From: Sinorhizobium saheli
GTDB lineage: Bacteria > Pseudomonadota > Alphaproteobacteria > Rhizobiales > Rhizobiaceae
Direction of reading: 5' to 3'
Assembly (NCBI RefSeq): GCF_001651875.1
Contig: NZ_LNQB01000057.1
Span: 1-63,286, forward strand
DNA length: 63,286 nucleotides
Shown here: in pieces, positions 16,864-25,800 of the stretch
Numbering within the stretch: the first letter of the stretch is position 1
Layout: each line of letters opens with the position of its first letter
Notes under the pieces: model-generated
The model's input: the letters and a program-made list of their open reading frames with translations, nothing else
Databases searched by the model: none
What the model was told of the DNA's origin: nothing
Translations under genes and position numbers: made by a program

Positions 16864-17817
16864 ATGACGACGACAGCGGATGAACTCATGATCGAGCGGC
16901 GCGGCCATGCGGGGTCGGCGACGCGCAGGCGTGCGAACTCCGTGATCTTTCTCGGCCCGGCAATCGTGCTGACGGTCCTCTTCTTCGTCGTGCCCGTCAT
17001 CATCGATATCGCGGTATCGTTCACCGACCTCAGCCGGTCGCTGCGCATCACCGAATTCACCACCGAGCAGTACGAGAAGGTCTTTCGAACCGATCGCCGG
17101 TTGTCGCAGGTCATCGGACTGACCTTCATCTATGTCTTCGGCACGCTGGCGATCTTCAACGTCACCTTCGGCCTGATCCTCGCCATCACGACCACGGCGA
17201 TCAGGAACGTATCCGGAAGCTTCTTCCGGGGGGTGTGGCTGCTGCCGAGGATGAGCCCGTCGGTCCTTTACATCTTGCTCTGGCTCTGGGCGGTGAGCCC
17301 GACGGAAGCAGGCCTCGTCAACCAGGTCCTCATGCAGGTGTTCGGCCTCGACGCGCCGCTCGATCTTCTGACCTCGGCGCCGATCGCGCTCATCATCATC
17401 TCGAACGGCTTCATCGGCGCTTCGATGGGGATGATCATCTTCACCGCCGCCATCCGCGGCATACCCGAGCACCTTTTCCATGCCGCGGCAGTCGACGGCG
17501 CCGGGACATTCGCAACGATCCGCTTCATCACCCTGCCGGCGCTGCGCTGGCCGATCAGCTTCGTGACGATCTACCAGACGCTGTCGCTGCTGGTCAGCTT
17601 CGAATATATCCTGCTCCTCACCAAGGGCGGTCCGTTCTACGACACGACCGTCTATGCGCTCTACGTGTACCGCCGCGCCTTCGAGAGCGGCCAATACGGC
17701 TACGGGGCCGCGCTGGCGCTTTTCCTGATCGTCATCGGCGTCGTCGTCGCGCTCATCGGCTGGCGCTTCTTCGACATGGAGCGCCTGCTGCAGCGCCCAC
17801 GCATCGAGGTGCAGTGA
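16864..17817 (+). CDS. ABC transporter permease (MalF/UgpA type)
   Basis: A 317-residue permease with six predicted membrane segments and the EAA-loop sequence HAAAVDGAGTFATIRFITLP near residues 217-236, which contacts the ATPase. The start at 16864 is chosen because the 21 residues upstream in the same frame are only basic and lack coding character. It precedes its partner permease by 1 nt (TGA 17815-17817, ATG 17819). Confidence 0.85.
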   Translation: MTTTADELMIERRGHAGSATRRRANSVIFLGPAIVLTVLFFVVPVIIDIAVSFTDLSRSLRITEFTTEQYEKVFRTDRRLSQVIGLTFIYVFGTLAIFNVTFGLILAITTTAIRNVSGSFFRGVWLLPRMSPSVLYILLWLWAVSPTEAGLVNQVLMQVFGLDAPLDLLTSAPIALIIISNGFIGASMGMIIFTAAIRGIPEHLFHAAAVDGAGTFATIRFITLPALRWPISFVTIYQTLSLLVSFEYILLLTKGGPFYDTTVYALYVYRRAFESGQYGYGAALALFLIVIGVVVALIGWRFFDMERLLQRPRIEVQ

Positions 17818-17818
17818 G

Positions 17819-18886
17819 ATGGTGGCGCCGGCGACCGCCGATTGGGATGCACTGGCCGCGCGGGCGCGCCTCGTCCGGCGCAGCAAGGCGGCAGTCCTCT
17901 ATGCCTTCCTGATCGCCGTGTCGCTGCCGATCATCCTTCCCTATTTCTGGCTCGTCACGATCGCCTTCTCGGCCCGGACCGGCGTTGCCGAGACGGCGGT
18001 CCTGTGGCGCTCGATGGGCGTGGTGGTGCCCGCCGTCATCGCCTTCTGGCTCACGGCCGCGCTCGCGCAAAGCCGGCGGCAGCTGTGGACCGGCATTACG
18101 GCAGTCGCCGTCATCGCCAGCCTCGCCTTCGCGCTGCTGGTCGGGCCCGACCTGCACCTCGGCAATTTCATTTTCCTCTGGGAACCGGACTTCGCCTCGG
18201 TGGTGCGGTCGCGGGTGGGCGAAGTCCGAGGCGCGGTCCAGTTTCCTAATGTCTGGCACGCCTTCGCCAATTCGATCCTGATCGCCGGCGCGCAGACCGC
18301 CATCGTCGTCACCGTCGCCTCACTGGCCGCCTACTACCTGTCGCGCTTCCACTTCCCCGGGCGCTCGGCGATGCTGCGCTCGCTCCTGGTGCTCCACGCC
18401 TTCCCGGTGCTGACGCTGATCGTGCCGATGTTCCTGATGCTCTACTGGATCGGGCTTCTCGACACGCTTTTCGGCGTCATCCTCGTGCTCGTCGCCTTCG
18501 AGCTGCCCTTCGCGATCTTCATCATGAAGGGCTTCTTCGACGCGGTGCCGTGGGACATCGAGATGAGCGCGCTGACCGACGGCGCGTCACGGCGGCAGGC
18601 ATTCGTGAGCGTTGTGCTACCGCAGGTCAGGAACGGCATCCTCGCCATCGCGGTCTTCACCTTCATCCGCGGCTGGGAGGAATATATTTTCGTGTTCACC
18701 TTCCTGATCCGAAACAGCAACTGGACGATGAGCCTCTACATGTACTGGGTGCGCGACGATGTGATGGGCGTCGACTACGGCGTCGTCTCCGCGGTCGGCG
18801 TCTTCTATCTCGTCCCGAGTCTCATCCTCTACATGGCCGCGCAACGCTATCTCATGCAGATGTCGATCGGCGGCGTGAAGGGCTGA
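17819..18886 (+). CDS. ABC transporter permease (MalG/UgpE type) with an N-terminal insertion
   Basis: A 355-residue permease, longer than the usual 270-300. After the first membrane helix (about 27-48), an extra block from about 60 to 140 carries two hydrophobic segments (VVVPAVIAFWLTAALA and ITAVAVIASLAFALLVGP) and a soluble loop, before the normal core resumes near NSILIAG. The EAA loop MSALTDGASRRQAFVSVVLP near residues 246-265 is intact. The extra membrane pair may contact the binding protein; this is inference. Confidence 0.82.
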   Translation: MVAPATADWDALAARARLVRRSKAAVLYAFLIAVSLPIILPYFWLVTIAFSARTGVAETAVLWRSMGVVVPAVIAFWLTAALAQSRRQLWTGITAVAVIASLAFALLVGPDLHLGNFIFLWEPDFASVVRSRVGEVRGAVQFPNVWHAFANSILIAGAQTAIVVTVASLAAYYLSRFHFPGRSAMLRSLLVLHAFPVLTLIVPMFLMLYWIGLLDTLFGVILVLVAFELPFAIFIMKGFFDAVPWDIEMSALTDGASRRQAFVSVVLPQVRNGILAIAVFTFIRGWEEYIFVFTFLIRNSNWTMSLYMYWVRDDVMGVDYGVVSAVGVFYLVPSLILYMAAQRYLMQMSIGGVKG

Positions 18887-18890
18887 GGCG

Positions 18891-19955
18891 ATGGCGAAGA
18901 TCGAATTCCGGCACGTGGTGAAACGCTTCGGCGCCGTCGATGTGATCCCCGACATGAACCTCGTCATCGACGACGGCGAGTTCGTCGCCCTTCTCGGCCC
19001 CTCCGGCTGCGGCAAGTCGACGAGCCTCTTCATGCTCGCCGGCATCTATCTGCCGAGCGGCGGCGAACTCCTCTTCGACGGCCGCGTCGTCAACGAGGTG
19101 GAGGCGCGCGACCGCAATGTCGGCATCGTCTTCCAATCCTACGCGCTCTACCCGCACATGAGCGTGCGCGACAACATCCTCTTCCCGCTGCGCTTCAAGA
19201 AAACGCCGCGCGACGAGGCGCTCGCCCGGGTGAAGGCCGTTGCCGAGCTTGTCCGGGTCGAGGAACTCCTGGACCGTCGCCCCGGCGAGCTATCCGGCGG
19301 CCAGCAGCAGCGCGTGGCGCTTGCCCGCGCCCTGGTGAAGGAGCCTGAGCTCCTGCTCCTCGACGAGCCGCTCTCCAATCTCGATGCCTCGCTTCGCCTT
19401 TCCATGCGCACCGAGATCAAGTCCCTCCACGCCCAGCTCGGCGTCACGACACTCCTCGTCACCCATGACCAGATCGAGGCAACGACGATGGCCGATCGCA
19501 TCATCTGCATGCGCGCCGGCCGGATCGAGCAGGTCGGGACGCCGGACGACCTCTACCTCAGGCCGTCGAGCCTGTTCGTCGCCGGCTTCATCGGCTCGCC
19601 GCCGATCAACCTCATCGCCGGCGACGCCGAGGGCGGCATGGTCGCGGTGAACGGGGCCCGATTTCCGGTCGAGGGCGCGTCGGGTCGGCTCACCGTCGGG
19701 CTGAGGCCGGAGCACCTCCGCTTCGCAGACACCGGCTTCCCCGGCCGTATCGCGCAGATCGAGCCGATGGGCCGCGAAATCCTCTATGTCGTCGAAACCG
19801 GCATGGGCGCCGTTCGCGTTCTGGAGCAGGGGTCGTCCGCCGGGCATTCGACGGGCGAAGAGGTAAAGGTCAGTTTCCTGCCGGAAAACTCGCTTGTGTT
19901 CGAGACGGAGCGGCAGAAGCTCATTGCGGGCGCCCATGTCCGCGCGCCGGATTGA
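18891..19955 (+). CDS. ABC transporter ATP-binding protein (UgpC/MalK type)
   Basis: A 354-residue ATPase with Walker A GPSGCGKST near residue 37, Q loop VFQSYALYPHM, signature LSGGQQQR, Walker B LLLLDEPLSNLD and the switch His in VTHDQ. A C-terminal TOBE/regulatory domain (about 245-345) has GLRPEHLRF, as in UgpC and MalK. It powers the two permeases encoded directly upstream, with a 4-nt gap from the last stop. Confidence 0.9.
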   Translation: MAKIEFRHVVKRFGAVDVIPDMNLVIDDGEFVALLGPSGCGKSTSLFMLAGIYLPSGGELLFDGRVVNEVEARDRNVGIVFQSYALYPHMSVRDNILFPLRFKKTPRDEALARVKAVAELVRVEELLDRRPGELSGGQQQRVALARALVKEPELLLLDEPLSNLDASLRLSMRTEIKSLHAQLGVTTLLVTHDQIEATTMADRIICMRAGRIEQVGTPDDLYLRPSSLFVAGFIGSPPINLIAGDAEGGMVAVNGARFPVEGASGRLTVGLRPEHLRFADTGFPGRIAQIEPMGREILYVVETGMGAVRVLEQGSSAGHSTGEEVKVSFLPENSLVFETERQKLIAGAHVRAPD

Positions 19956-20005
19956 CAAGGCAAGCGAAAGCCGCCCTTTTCTGAAGGCGGAGAGGACAGG
20001 CGCGG

Positions 20006-20878
20006 ATGACAGCATTCGAGACGAGCGGCGGGCCCGAAACGCCGGTGGCAGTCGAGGGTCCGCATGGGCCTGTCCGGCTCAAGTGGCACAAACTGCGCAG
20101 GCACCTCGCCGAGGCGCCCTTCAAGCGCTCGAACCTCGCCCTCGGCTGGCGGCTCGGCGCGAGCCTCGAGGTCGACATACTCGCGACCGCCGACGGGCGC
20201 TTCGCCGTTCTCCACGATGCGACGCTCGGCCCGTCGACGACGGGGCGCGGCCGCGCTTCCCGCATGCCGATCGCGTCGATGAGCGGGCTCTTCCACCGGG
20301 ACGCCAGGGGGGCCGCCGATCCCGACGCACCGGTCCTCTCGCTCGCCGAACTCGTGGCTCCGCTGCGAAAGCTGCCGCGAGCGGTCTCGGCCAGCCTTCA
20401 GCTCGACCTCAAGCTCCTCGAAGGACAGGGGCTTCCCGATAGCGCCATTGCCGATGCGGCCGCCGCCGTCGCGGGGATCGAGGAGGCGATCGTCATCGGT
20501 TCCCATTATCTGGACGATGCACGCCGCCTCTCCGCCGCCATTCCCGCGGCCCGGCTCGGTTACGACCCGATGCTCGCCGCGTCCCGCCGGCCCGACCTGC
20601 GCGATCCGGAACGGCTGCTGCGCCACATCGAGCGGCACAGCACCGGCGTGAGCGTGAGCCTCGCCTATCTCCGCTTCGATGCCGTCGTTGCAGCGGAAAA
20701 CCAGGGCTTCCCGCTCGTCCGGCGCCTCCTCGACCTCGGCATCGAGACCGACGCCTGGACCGTCAATCCGGGCCGCGACATCACCGATTCAATTCTGCGC
20801 ACGCTGGTGGAGGCGAAGGTGCGCCAGATCACCACCGATGCGCCGGGTGAGATCTTCCGCCTGATCAGCTCGCTTTGA
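20006..20878 (+). CDS. Divergent glycerophosphodiester phosphodiesterase-like protein
   Basis: A 290-residue GDPD-fold protein at the end of the ABC operon, 50 nt after the ATPase gene. The second half of the active site is present: GASLEVDILATADGRFAVLHD at residues 51-71 (Glu-Asp pair and LHD). The first His-Arg-Gly motif is replaced by WHKLRR, and the PENT motif by FKRSN. Thr-Thr of the usual RTT motif remains (PSTTGRG). Either it uses WHK in place of HRG with altered specificity, or it is catalytically weak. The co-transcribed transporter implies the substrate is imported first. Confidence 0.7.
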   Translation: MTAFETSGGPETPVAVEGPHGPVRLKWHKLRRHLAEAPFKRSNLALGWRLGASLEVDILATADGRFAVLHDATLGPSTTGRGRASRMPIASMSGLFHRDARGAADPDAPVLSLAELVAPLRKLPRAVSASLQLDLKLLEGQGLPDSAIADAAAAVAGIEEAIVIGSHYLDDARRLSAAIPAARLGYDPMLAASRRPDLRDPERLLRHIERHSTGVSVSLAYLRFDAVVAAENQGFPLVRRLLDLGIETDAWTVNPGRDITDSILRTLVEAKVRQITTDAPGEIFRLISSL

Positions 20879-21113
20879 GCGTGGGCAAGGCCGTCCCAAC
20901 GGCGCTCTCGCCGCCAGCCCGAGTTAGAGAGCGGGCCGATTGACTTGCATCTTCGAAAATCACAAGGGATGGTTTTCGAATCCGCTTGAGGGTACGCCAA
21001 CAAAAAAGGACTGACGCAGGCGCCCAAAGCGCCTGGTATTGGGGCGACATCTACGAATAACGAGCGGAAGCGCGTCGGATTAGAGCATTCTACAACCGGA
21101 GGAAATCTCGGCA

Positions 21114-21275
21114 TTGCAAGCGAAATCCGCCACCGCCCAGTCGGGGCCCACCGGCTCGTTCGGCATTGGTCGAGACCGCCTGGACGGTACGGTTTTGCTG
21201 GCCTGGGCCGTGGTTGTGATCCCAATTCTCTGGGGCGTTTGGGAGACCCTGCAGAAGACTGCGGCGCTCTTCTGA
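21114..21275 (+). CDS. MFS-transporter small-subunit-like microprotein (53 residues)
   Basis: A TTG-initiated frame, preceded by CGGAGG (21097-21102), encodes a 53-residue protein. Residues 20-53 read RDRLDGTVLLAWAVVVIPIL, then WGVWETLQKTAALF: one membrane helix, Gly-Val-Trp-Glu-Thr, and a short amphipathic tail ending in Ala-Leu-Phe. This matches my recollection of small proteins encoded next to oxalate/formate-antiporter-like MFS transporters. No MFS transporter gene lies nearby, so it is either an orphan or works with a partner elsewhere. The stretch 20879-21113 upstream has only short hairpins (for example TTCGAAAA/TTTTCGAA at 20952-20980). Confidence 0.6.
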   Translation: MQAKSATAQSGPTGSFGIGRDRLDGTVLLAWAVVVIPILWGVWETLQKTAALF

Positions 21276-21330
21276 GTGCCCATCGCGCGGCGGCTCCTGC
21301 TCGGAGCCGTCGTCATTCCCGCTACGTGGC

Positions 21331-21561
21331 TCAATGGCGACGGCGGCGGCGCCGCGTCTGATGGGTTATGTTGAGCGTGGCCTGGTGCAGCAGGCTCCTG
21401 AACGACAGGAGCAAGCCGGTGGGTGTGGCGATGCCGTCGATCCGGGCAATCTCTGACTGCGCCGCATGTCCGACATTGGCTCCATCGGGCAGCCCGAAGA
21501 ACCAGGCGAGGAACATGTCTTCCGGGGTGCCGAGGCTTTGCATCCTTGCTCTCGGCTCCAT
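21331..21561 (-). CDS. Conserved-looking small hypothetical protein (76 residues)
   Basis: Encodes a small protein with a hydrophobic core, EDMFLAWFFGLPDGANV, followed by AAQSEIARIDGIATPTGLLL and an Arg-rich C-terminal tail. It starts 1 nt after the stop of the preceding microprotein, and its ribosome site GGAGGCG lies inside that gene's last codons, so the pair is translationally coupled. No known domain is seen. The layout and ribosome site argue for a real gene. Confidence 0.6.
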   Translation of the reverse strand: MEPRARMQSLGTPEDMFLAWFFGLPDGANVGHAAQSEIARIDGIATPTGLLLSFRSLLHQATLNITHQTRRRRRRH

Positions 21562-21562
21562 G

Positions 21563-21679
21563 TCACGCCTCCATATTCACGGCAGGCGTTGGTCGCGAGC
21601 AGAGCAAGAGGGGCTGGTCCAGGCAGTGGCCGGGCTTGCAGTTCCTCAGCCGCCTGAGCATATCGGAGGGGATATCCAT
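21563..21679 (-). CDS. 38-residue Cys-containing microprotein
   Basis: The frame MDIPSDMLRRLRNCKPGHCL followed by DQPLLLCSRPTPAVNMEA begins at the ATG at 21679, with GAGGA 7-11 nt upstream. Three Cys residues (14, 19, 27) and one His hint at metal or disulfide binding. It is the first gene of a two-gene unit with the 76-residue protein. A longer in-frame start exists at 21796 but lacks a ribosome site. Function is unknown. Confidence 0.45.
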   Translation of the reverse strand: MDIPSDMLRRLRNCKPGHCLDQPLLLCSRPTPAVNMEA

Positions 21680-22161
21680 GGTCGGTCCTCGTCGGTTCCA
21701 AGGACTGGGCATGGCGGACATGAAGGGAAACGTGCGCCCATGCTCCTCGGACTGGAAGCGCCGACGAACACGGTCATCCGCCTCTTGACCGCCCACCGCG
21801 ATCAGTCGAGTTCAAAATCCCGAGGCTGGTTTCCGGGCTCCAGAACCGTCCTTTCGGACCCATGCGACCCCTTCCCAGGCATCTTGCCCAGTGGGTTCTG
21901 TCGCATTTCAGTTCTGCTACCGTTGCGGGGGCAGCGCCGGATTCGTGACCGGCTTCCCAATTCTCCGACCGGTCGCATGAACCGGTCAGCACCTCAAGCG
22001 CTCATGAGTAGAGCACGGCCGCGGTGCGATTCGCCAGACCGGTTGCGACGTCTCCACGGCGTTTTTGAGCCGGCGGGAGCGAAGCGAGCGACGCGGTTAC
22101 GGCCGGCCGCGCAATATCGCAACGTTCATCCGTTCACCGCGACGACGCAAGGCGCCGCCTG
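21680..22161. other. Intergenic region, no gene supported
   Basis: About 480 nt with only short inverted repeats, such as GACCGGT/ACCGGTC near 21968-21990. It should contain the promoter for the leftward microprotein pair. No RNA gene or conserved frame was recognised. Confidence 0.5.
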
Positions 22162-22707
22162 TCACTTCACCGCCAGGAGACAAATATAGGCAAGCACGGT
22201 GGCGAGCAGTCCGCGGAAGGCGTAAGTGACGCAGCGGTATTTGCCGCAGGCGATCGCCGACAGCGCGTCCGCGTTCTCCGCGTACTGGCGGAAAAGATAG
22301 CTGGAATCGCCGGCAGCGGCCGCCTCGAAAAAGCTGTTGCGATGCGCAAGCCAGGCGCCCCAGAAAAGCGTCGTCGAGGTAGCGCTCTTCCTCGGCAGGA
22401 CCACCAGGATCGCCGATATGATCGAAAAGATCGAAGCGAGCGCCACCGCGGCCGAGAATATCACCGGCAGAACATCCCCCTCTACATAGCGATGCCAGGT
22501 AAAGACGCCCTGCCCCTCTTGCGACGTGACCAGAAAAGCGAACATGAAGGTAAAGATATAGGCCGCCTTCTGGTCGGACATCTTGATCTGATCGTAGAAG
22601 ACGTCATTGATCTTGCGGATATGGTCGTAATAGGCGCTCGGCGGTCCGGCTTGCCCGGCTCCTTCGCCTGGCGGCTCGAACTTGTGCAGATTTCCCACGG
22701 CGTCCAT
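22162..22707 (-). CDS. PycTM-like (DUF5706) membrane protein, Pycsar-effector family
   Basis: A 181-residue membrane protein. After an amphipathic helix (YYDHIRKINDVFYDQI, 26-41) comes Asp-Gln-Lys-Ala-Ala at 45-49 leading into a first membrane helix (about 50-62), a second at 79-103, a soluble segment with AENADALSAIACGKYR, and a last helix at about 157-178. The DxKA entry into helix 1 and the C-terminal helix order fit the DUF5706/PycTM family, whose founding members are membrane effectors of the Pycsar cyclic-pyrimidine defence system. Family assignment is by pattern, without a search. It is divergent from a gene pair that includes a nucleotide cyclase. The ATG at 22707 has GGGGA upstream; the longer frame to 22875 overlaps the divergent gene. 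Confidence 0.6.
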   Translation of the reverse strand: MDAVGNLHKFEPPGEGAGQAGPPSAYYDHIRKINDVFYDQIKMSDQKAAYIFTFMFAFLVTSQEGQGVFTWHRYVEGDVLPVIFSAAVALASIFSIISAILVVLPRKSATSTTLFWGAWLAHRNSFFEAAAAGDSSYLFRQYAENADALSAIACGKYRCVTYAFRGLLATVLAYICLLAVK

Positions 22708-22838
22708 CTCGCGTCCCCTTCCCTCTCGCCACCTCTTTACTACATGGGCGGGCAACAAAATCCGCCCAAAAGTGGGCTCTTGACTTTTCTTCCCCCGAAA
22801 TTCACTGGATTCATCGGTAACGAGGGGCATATCGCGCG

Positions 22839-25800
22839 ATGCGGAGACCAAGAACCGGAGCATTGCTTGCGGCAATGGCGCTCTTTGCGCCGTGGCCGGC
22901 GTTCGGCGAACCGGTAGAGCGCGCGGCGCCCGCCGCCGGCTCCGTCATCGCCCGCAAGTCCGGCGAGGAAGTGCGCTTCGTCGACGTCTCCAACTGGCGG
23001 ATCGTCGACCTCGCCCAGGACCTGCTGCCCGGCGACGTGCTGCGCACCAATGCGACCGGGGCGCTCGCCGTATTGTTTCGGGATCACACACAGATTCGGC
23101 TCGGGCGAAACACGGCCCTGCGCGTCAAGGAAATCGGAGCGGGCGACTCCAGGCTGGAACTGCAATCGGGCACGATCTGGGCGCGCGCCGAACGCGGCGG
23201 CAAGGGCCTGGTGATCGACACGCCGGCCGCAGCCGCCGCCATCCGCGGCACGGATTGGACGCTGACTGTCGGTGGCGACGGCAAGACGTCGCTGATCGTC
23301 CTCGAAGGGGTCGTCGAACTCAAGAATGCCTATGGCAGCGTGACGGTGAAGCAGGGCGAGGGTGCGGTGGCCGCGATCGGCAAGGCGCCGACGAGAATCG
23401 TCATCGTCACGCCCAAGGACCGCGAGCAGATGCTGTTCCACCTGGCGCTCCGCGACGCCTTCGTGTGGATGCCGGCGACAACGCTGAAGATGCCCGACAT
23501 GCGCCGCCAGCGCGCGCGGATCGAGGCACAACCGGAAGCCTCCCGTACTGCCGAAGACTGGCTGACGCTTGCCGAAATCTATCTCACGCTCGACGGCCGG
23601 CAGCGAGCTCACACGGCATTGGAGCAAGCCCGCCGGCACGGCCTCGATCGATCGCAAGCGGCCCGGGCAGACCTCATTGCGGCGCTCATCGCCGGTTCCG
23701 AGAACCGCTACGGCGAGGCAGCGAAGCTCTTTGCCAAGGCCGCCCGCGGACTGGACGCCAAACGCCGCTCCATTGCTGCCTATGGCGGATATTTTGCCCG
23801 CGCGCTCGCCAATCCCGACCGTGTCGAAAGCCCACCCGCCCAAGCCTCCGGCGCTTACGGCGCATTGGCGGAGGCCTGGACGGCGGGCTTCCGCACCGAT
23901 ATCCGAGCGGCGATCGAAACGATCACGAAGGCGGAGCGGCAGCATCCGGACGATCCGACGCTGCCCGCCGCCCGCGCACACTTCGCCATGCTGCTCGACG
24001 ATCGCGACGAGATGCGCGACGGCATCGAAAAGGGACTAGCGATCGACCCCGACAATCCGACCGCGCTCGAAGCGCGCGCCAGCTACCGCTTCCTCATCGA
24101 CAACGACAAGGACGACGCGCTCGCCGATCTCGAACGCGCGCTCGAGACGTCACCGGGCTCCCCATCCCTCTGGAACGCGATCGGCCTCGTCCAGGGCGAC
24201 CGCGGCGACAATCGTGCCGCAGAGAGGGCCTTCAAGAGGGCGATTGAACTCGATCCGGGTGATCCGCTCTATCACGCGAATCTCGCAATCCAGTACCTGG
24301 ACGAGTCGCGAATCGCCGAGGCAAAGCGCGAGATCGACGCGGCGCTTGCCATCGATCCCTCATTCGACCTGATGCTGGTCGCGCGCGGCCGCTATCACCT
24401 GCAGAACGGCGACGTGGACAAGGCGGTCGAAGACCTGCTCGCCGGCTCGACCGCCAATCCGGGCTATGCCGGTGCGCAGACCCTGCTCGCGGCAGCACAT
24501 TACGAAAAAGGCGACCGGGTACCCGCCGCCCAGGCGCTCGACAATGCCGATAGGCTCGATCCGAACGATCCGGTCGTGGCGACGGTACGTACCGCCATCG
24601 CCATTGATGCCTATGACGCGGACGGCGCCATCCTCAACGCCCAGGAAGCCATGCGTCGCACACGGGCGCGCGGCGGCGACAACGCGGCGCTCGGAGCGAA
24701 CCAGACTGCCGGCTCGACCCTAAACGACGCCTTCCGTCTGCAGGGCCTCGATGCCTGGGGGCAATATTACGGGGACGTCGTTTTCGATGCGTTCACCGGC
24801 GCCGGCTACATCGACCAAGCGGTACGCGGCAGCGTTAATCCGCTCTTCAGCAATTATGATTTCACTGTCAGCTCGATCGTCAACTCGCGCAATCCGTCGA
24901 CCTTCTCCGCCTTTTTCCAGGGGCTCCTGATCGAGCCCCACATGCTCGCCGGTCGGGAACGCACGGCAAATCTGCTGCAATCCCCGTTCTTCGAGGCCGA
25001 ACTCGGCGGTGGTGTCATCGCGGATGATGACCACACCGGCTGGATCGGGGAAGCGGAGATTCGCGGGCTTACCGTTTCGCCCTTCCCGATCAGCGTCTTC
25101 GGCAACTTCCAATGGGAAGAGCCGCGCGACACCATTGATCAGGGTGCGGGCAATCGTATCGAACGCGACATCCGCTTGATCGAGGCCAATGGCTTTCTGA
25201 CGGCGACGCCTGCGCCCGATGACCGCATCGTCGCCTATGTCAACTACGCGGATGGCGACGACCTGCAGAAATGGATAAGGGCGCCCACACCGTTTTTCAC
25301 GTCGGACATCTCGATCGGCAATGATTCCGCAGGTCTACTGGGTGGCATCGCCTGGAGCCATACCTTTGGCTACCGCAACATCGTCAACGCGGCATTCTTT
25401 TACGGTGACGAGCAGCAGACCTACAACGAGAACACCGTCCTCACCAGCGGCCCGTTCCAGAACAGGGAAAGCATAAGGCAGGAGTCGAAGCAGAAGAGCT
25501 ATGTCGCCGCAGTCAACCATCTTTACGGTGAAGGAGACTTGACCTGGCGCTACGGGATCGAGGGCGGCGCGATCGTCTCCGATTCCCGCTTCGATTATTT
25601 TGAGGACGTTTCCAGTCCGCCGACCATAACTTCGATATCCGCGTCGGCGGAACAGGCCGTCATGAAGGCCTATATCGATGGTCTTTACGAGATCACGCCC
25701 GACCTCAAGGTCGAAGGCGCGCTGTTCGCCCGCTACATCGAAGATGTCCACAACAACAACGTGCGACTGGAACCGAAGCTCGGCATCGCCTGGGCGCCAA

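Noticed and set aside
15537..17129. 530-codon frame opposite the binding-protein gene
   Set aside because: Antisense shadow crossing two real genes, no domain or ribosome site.
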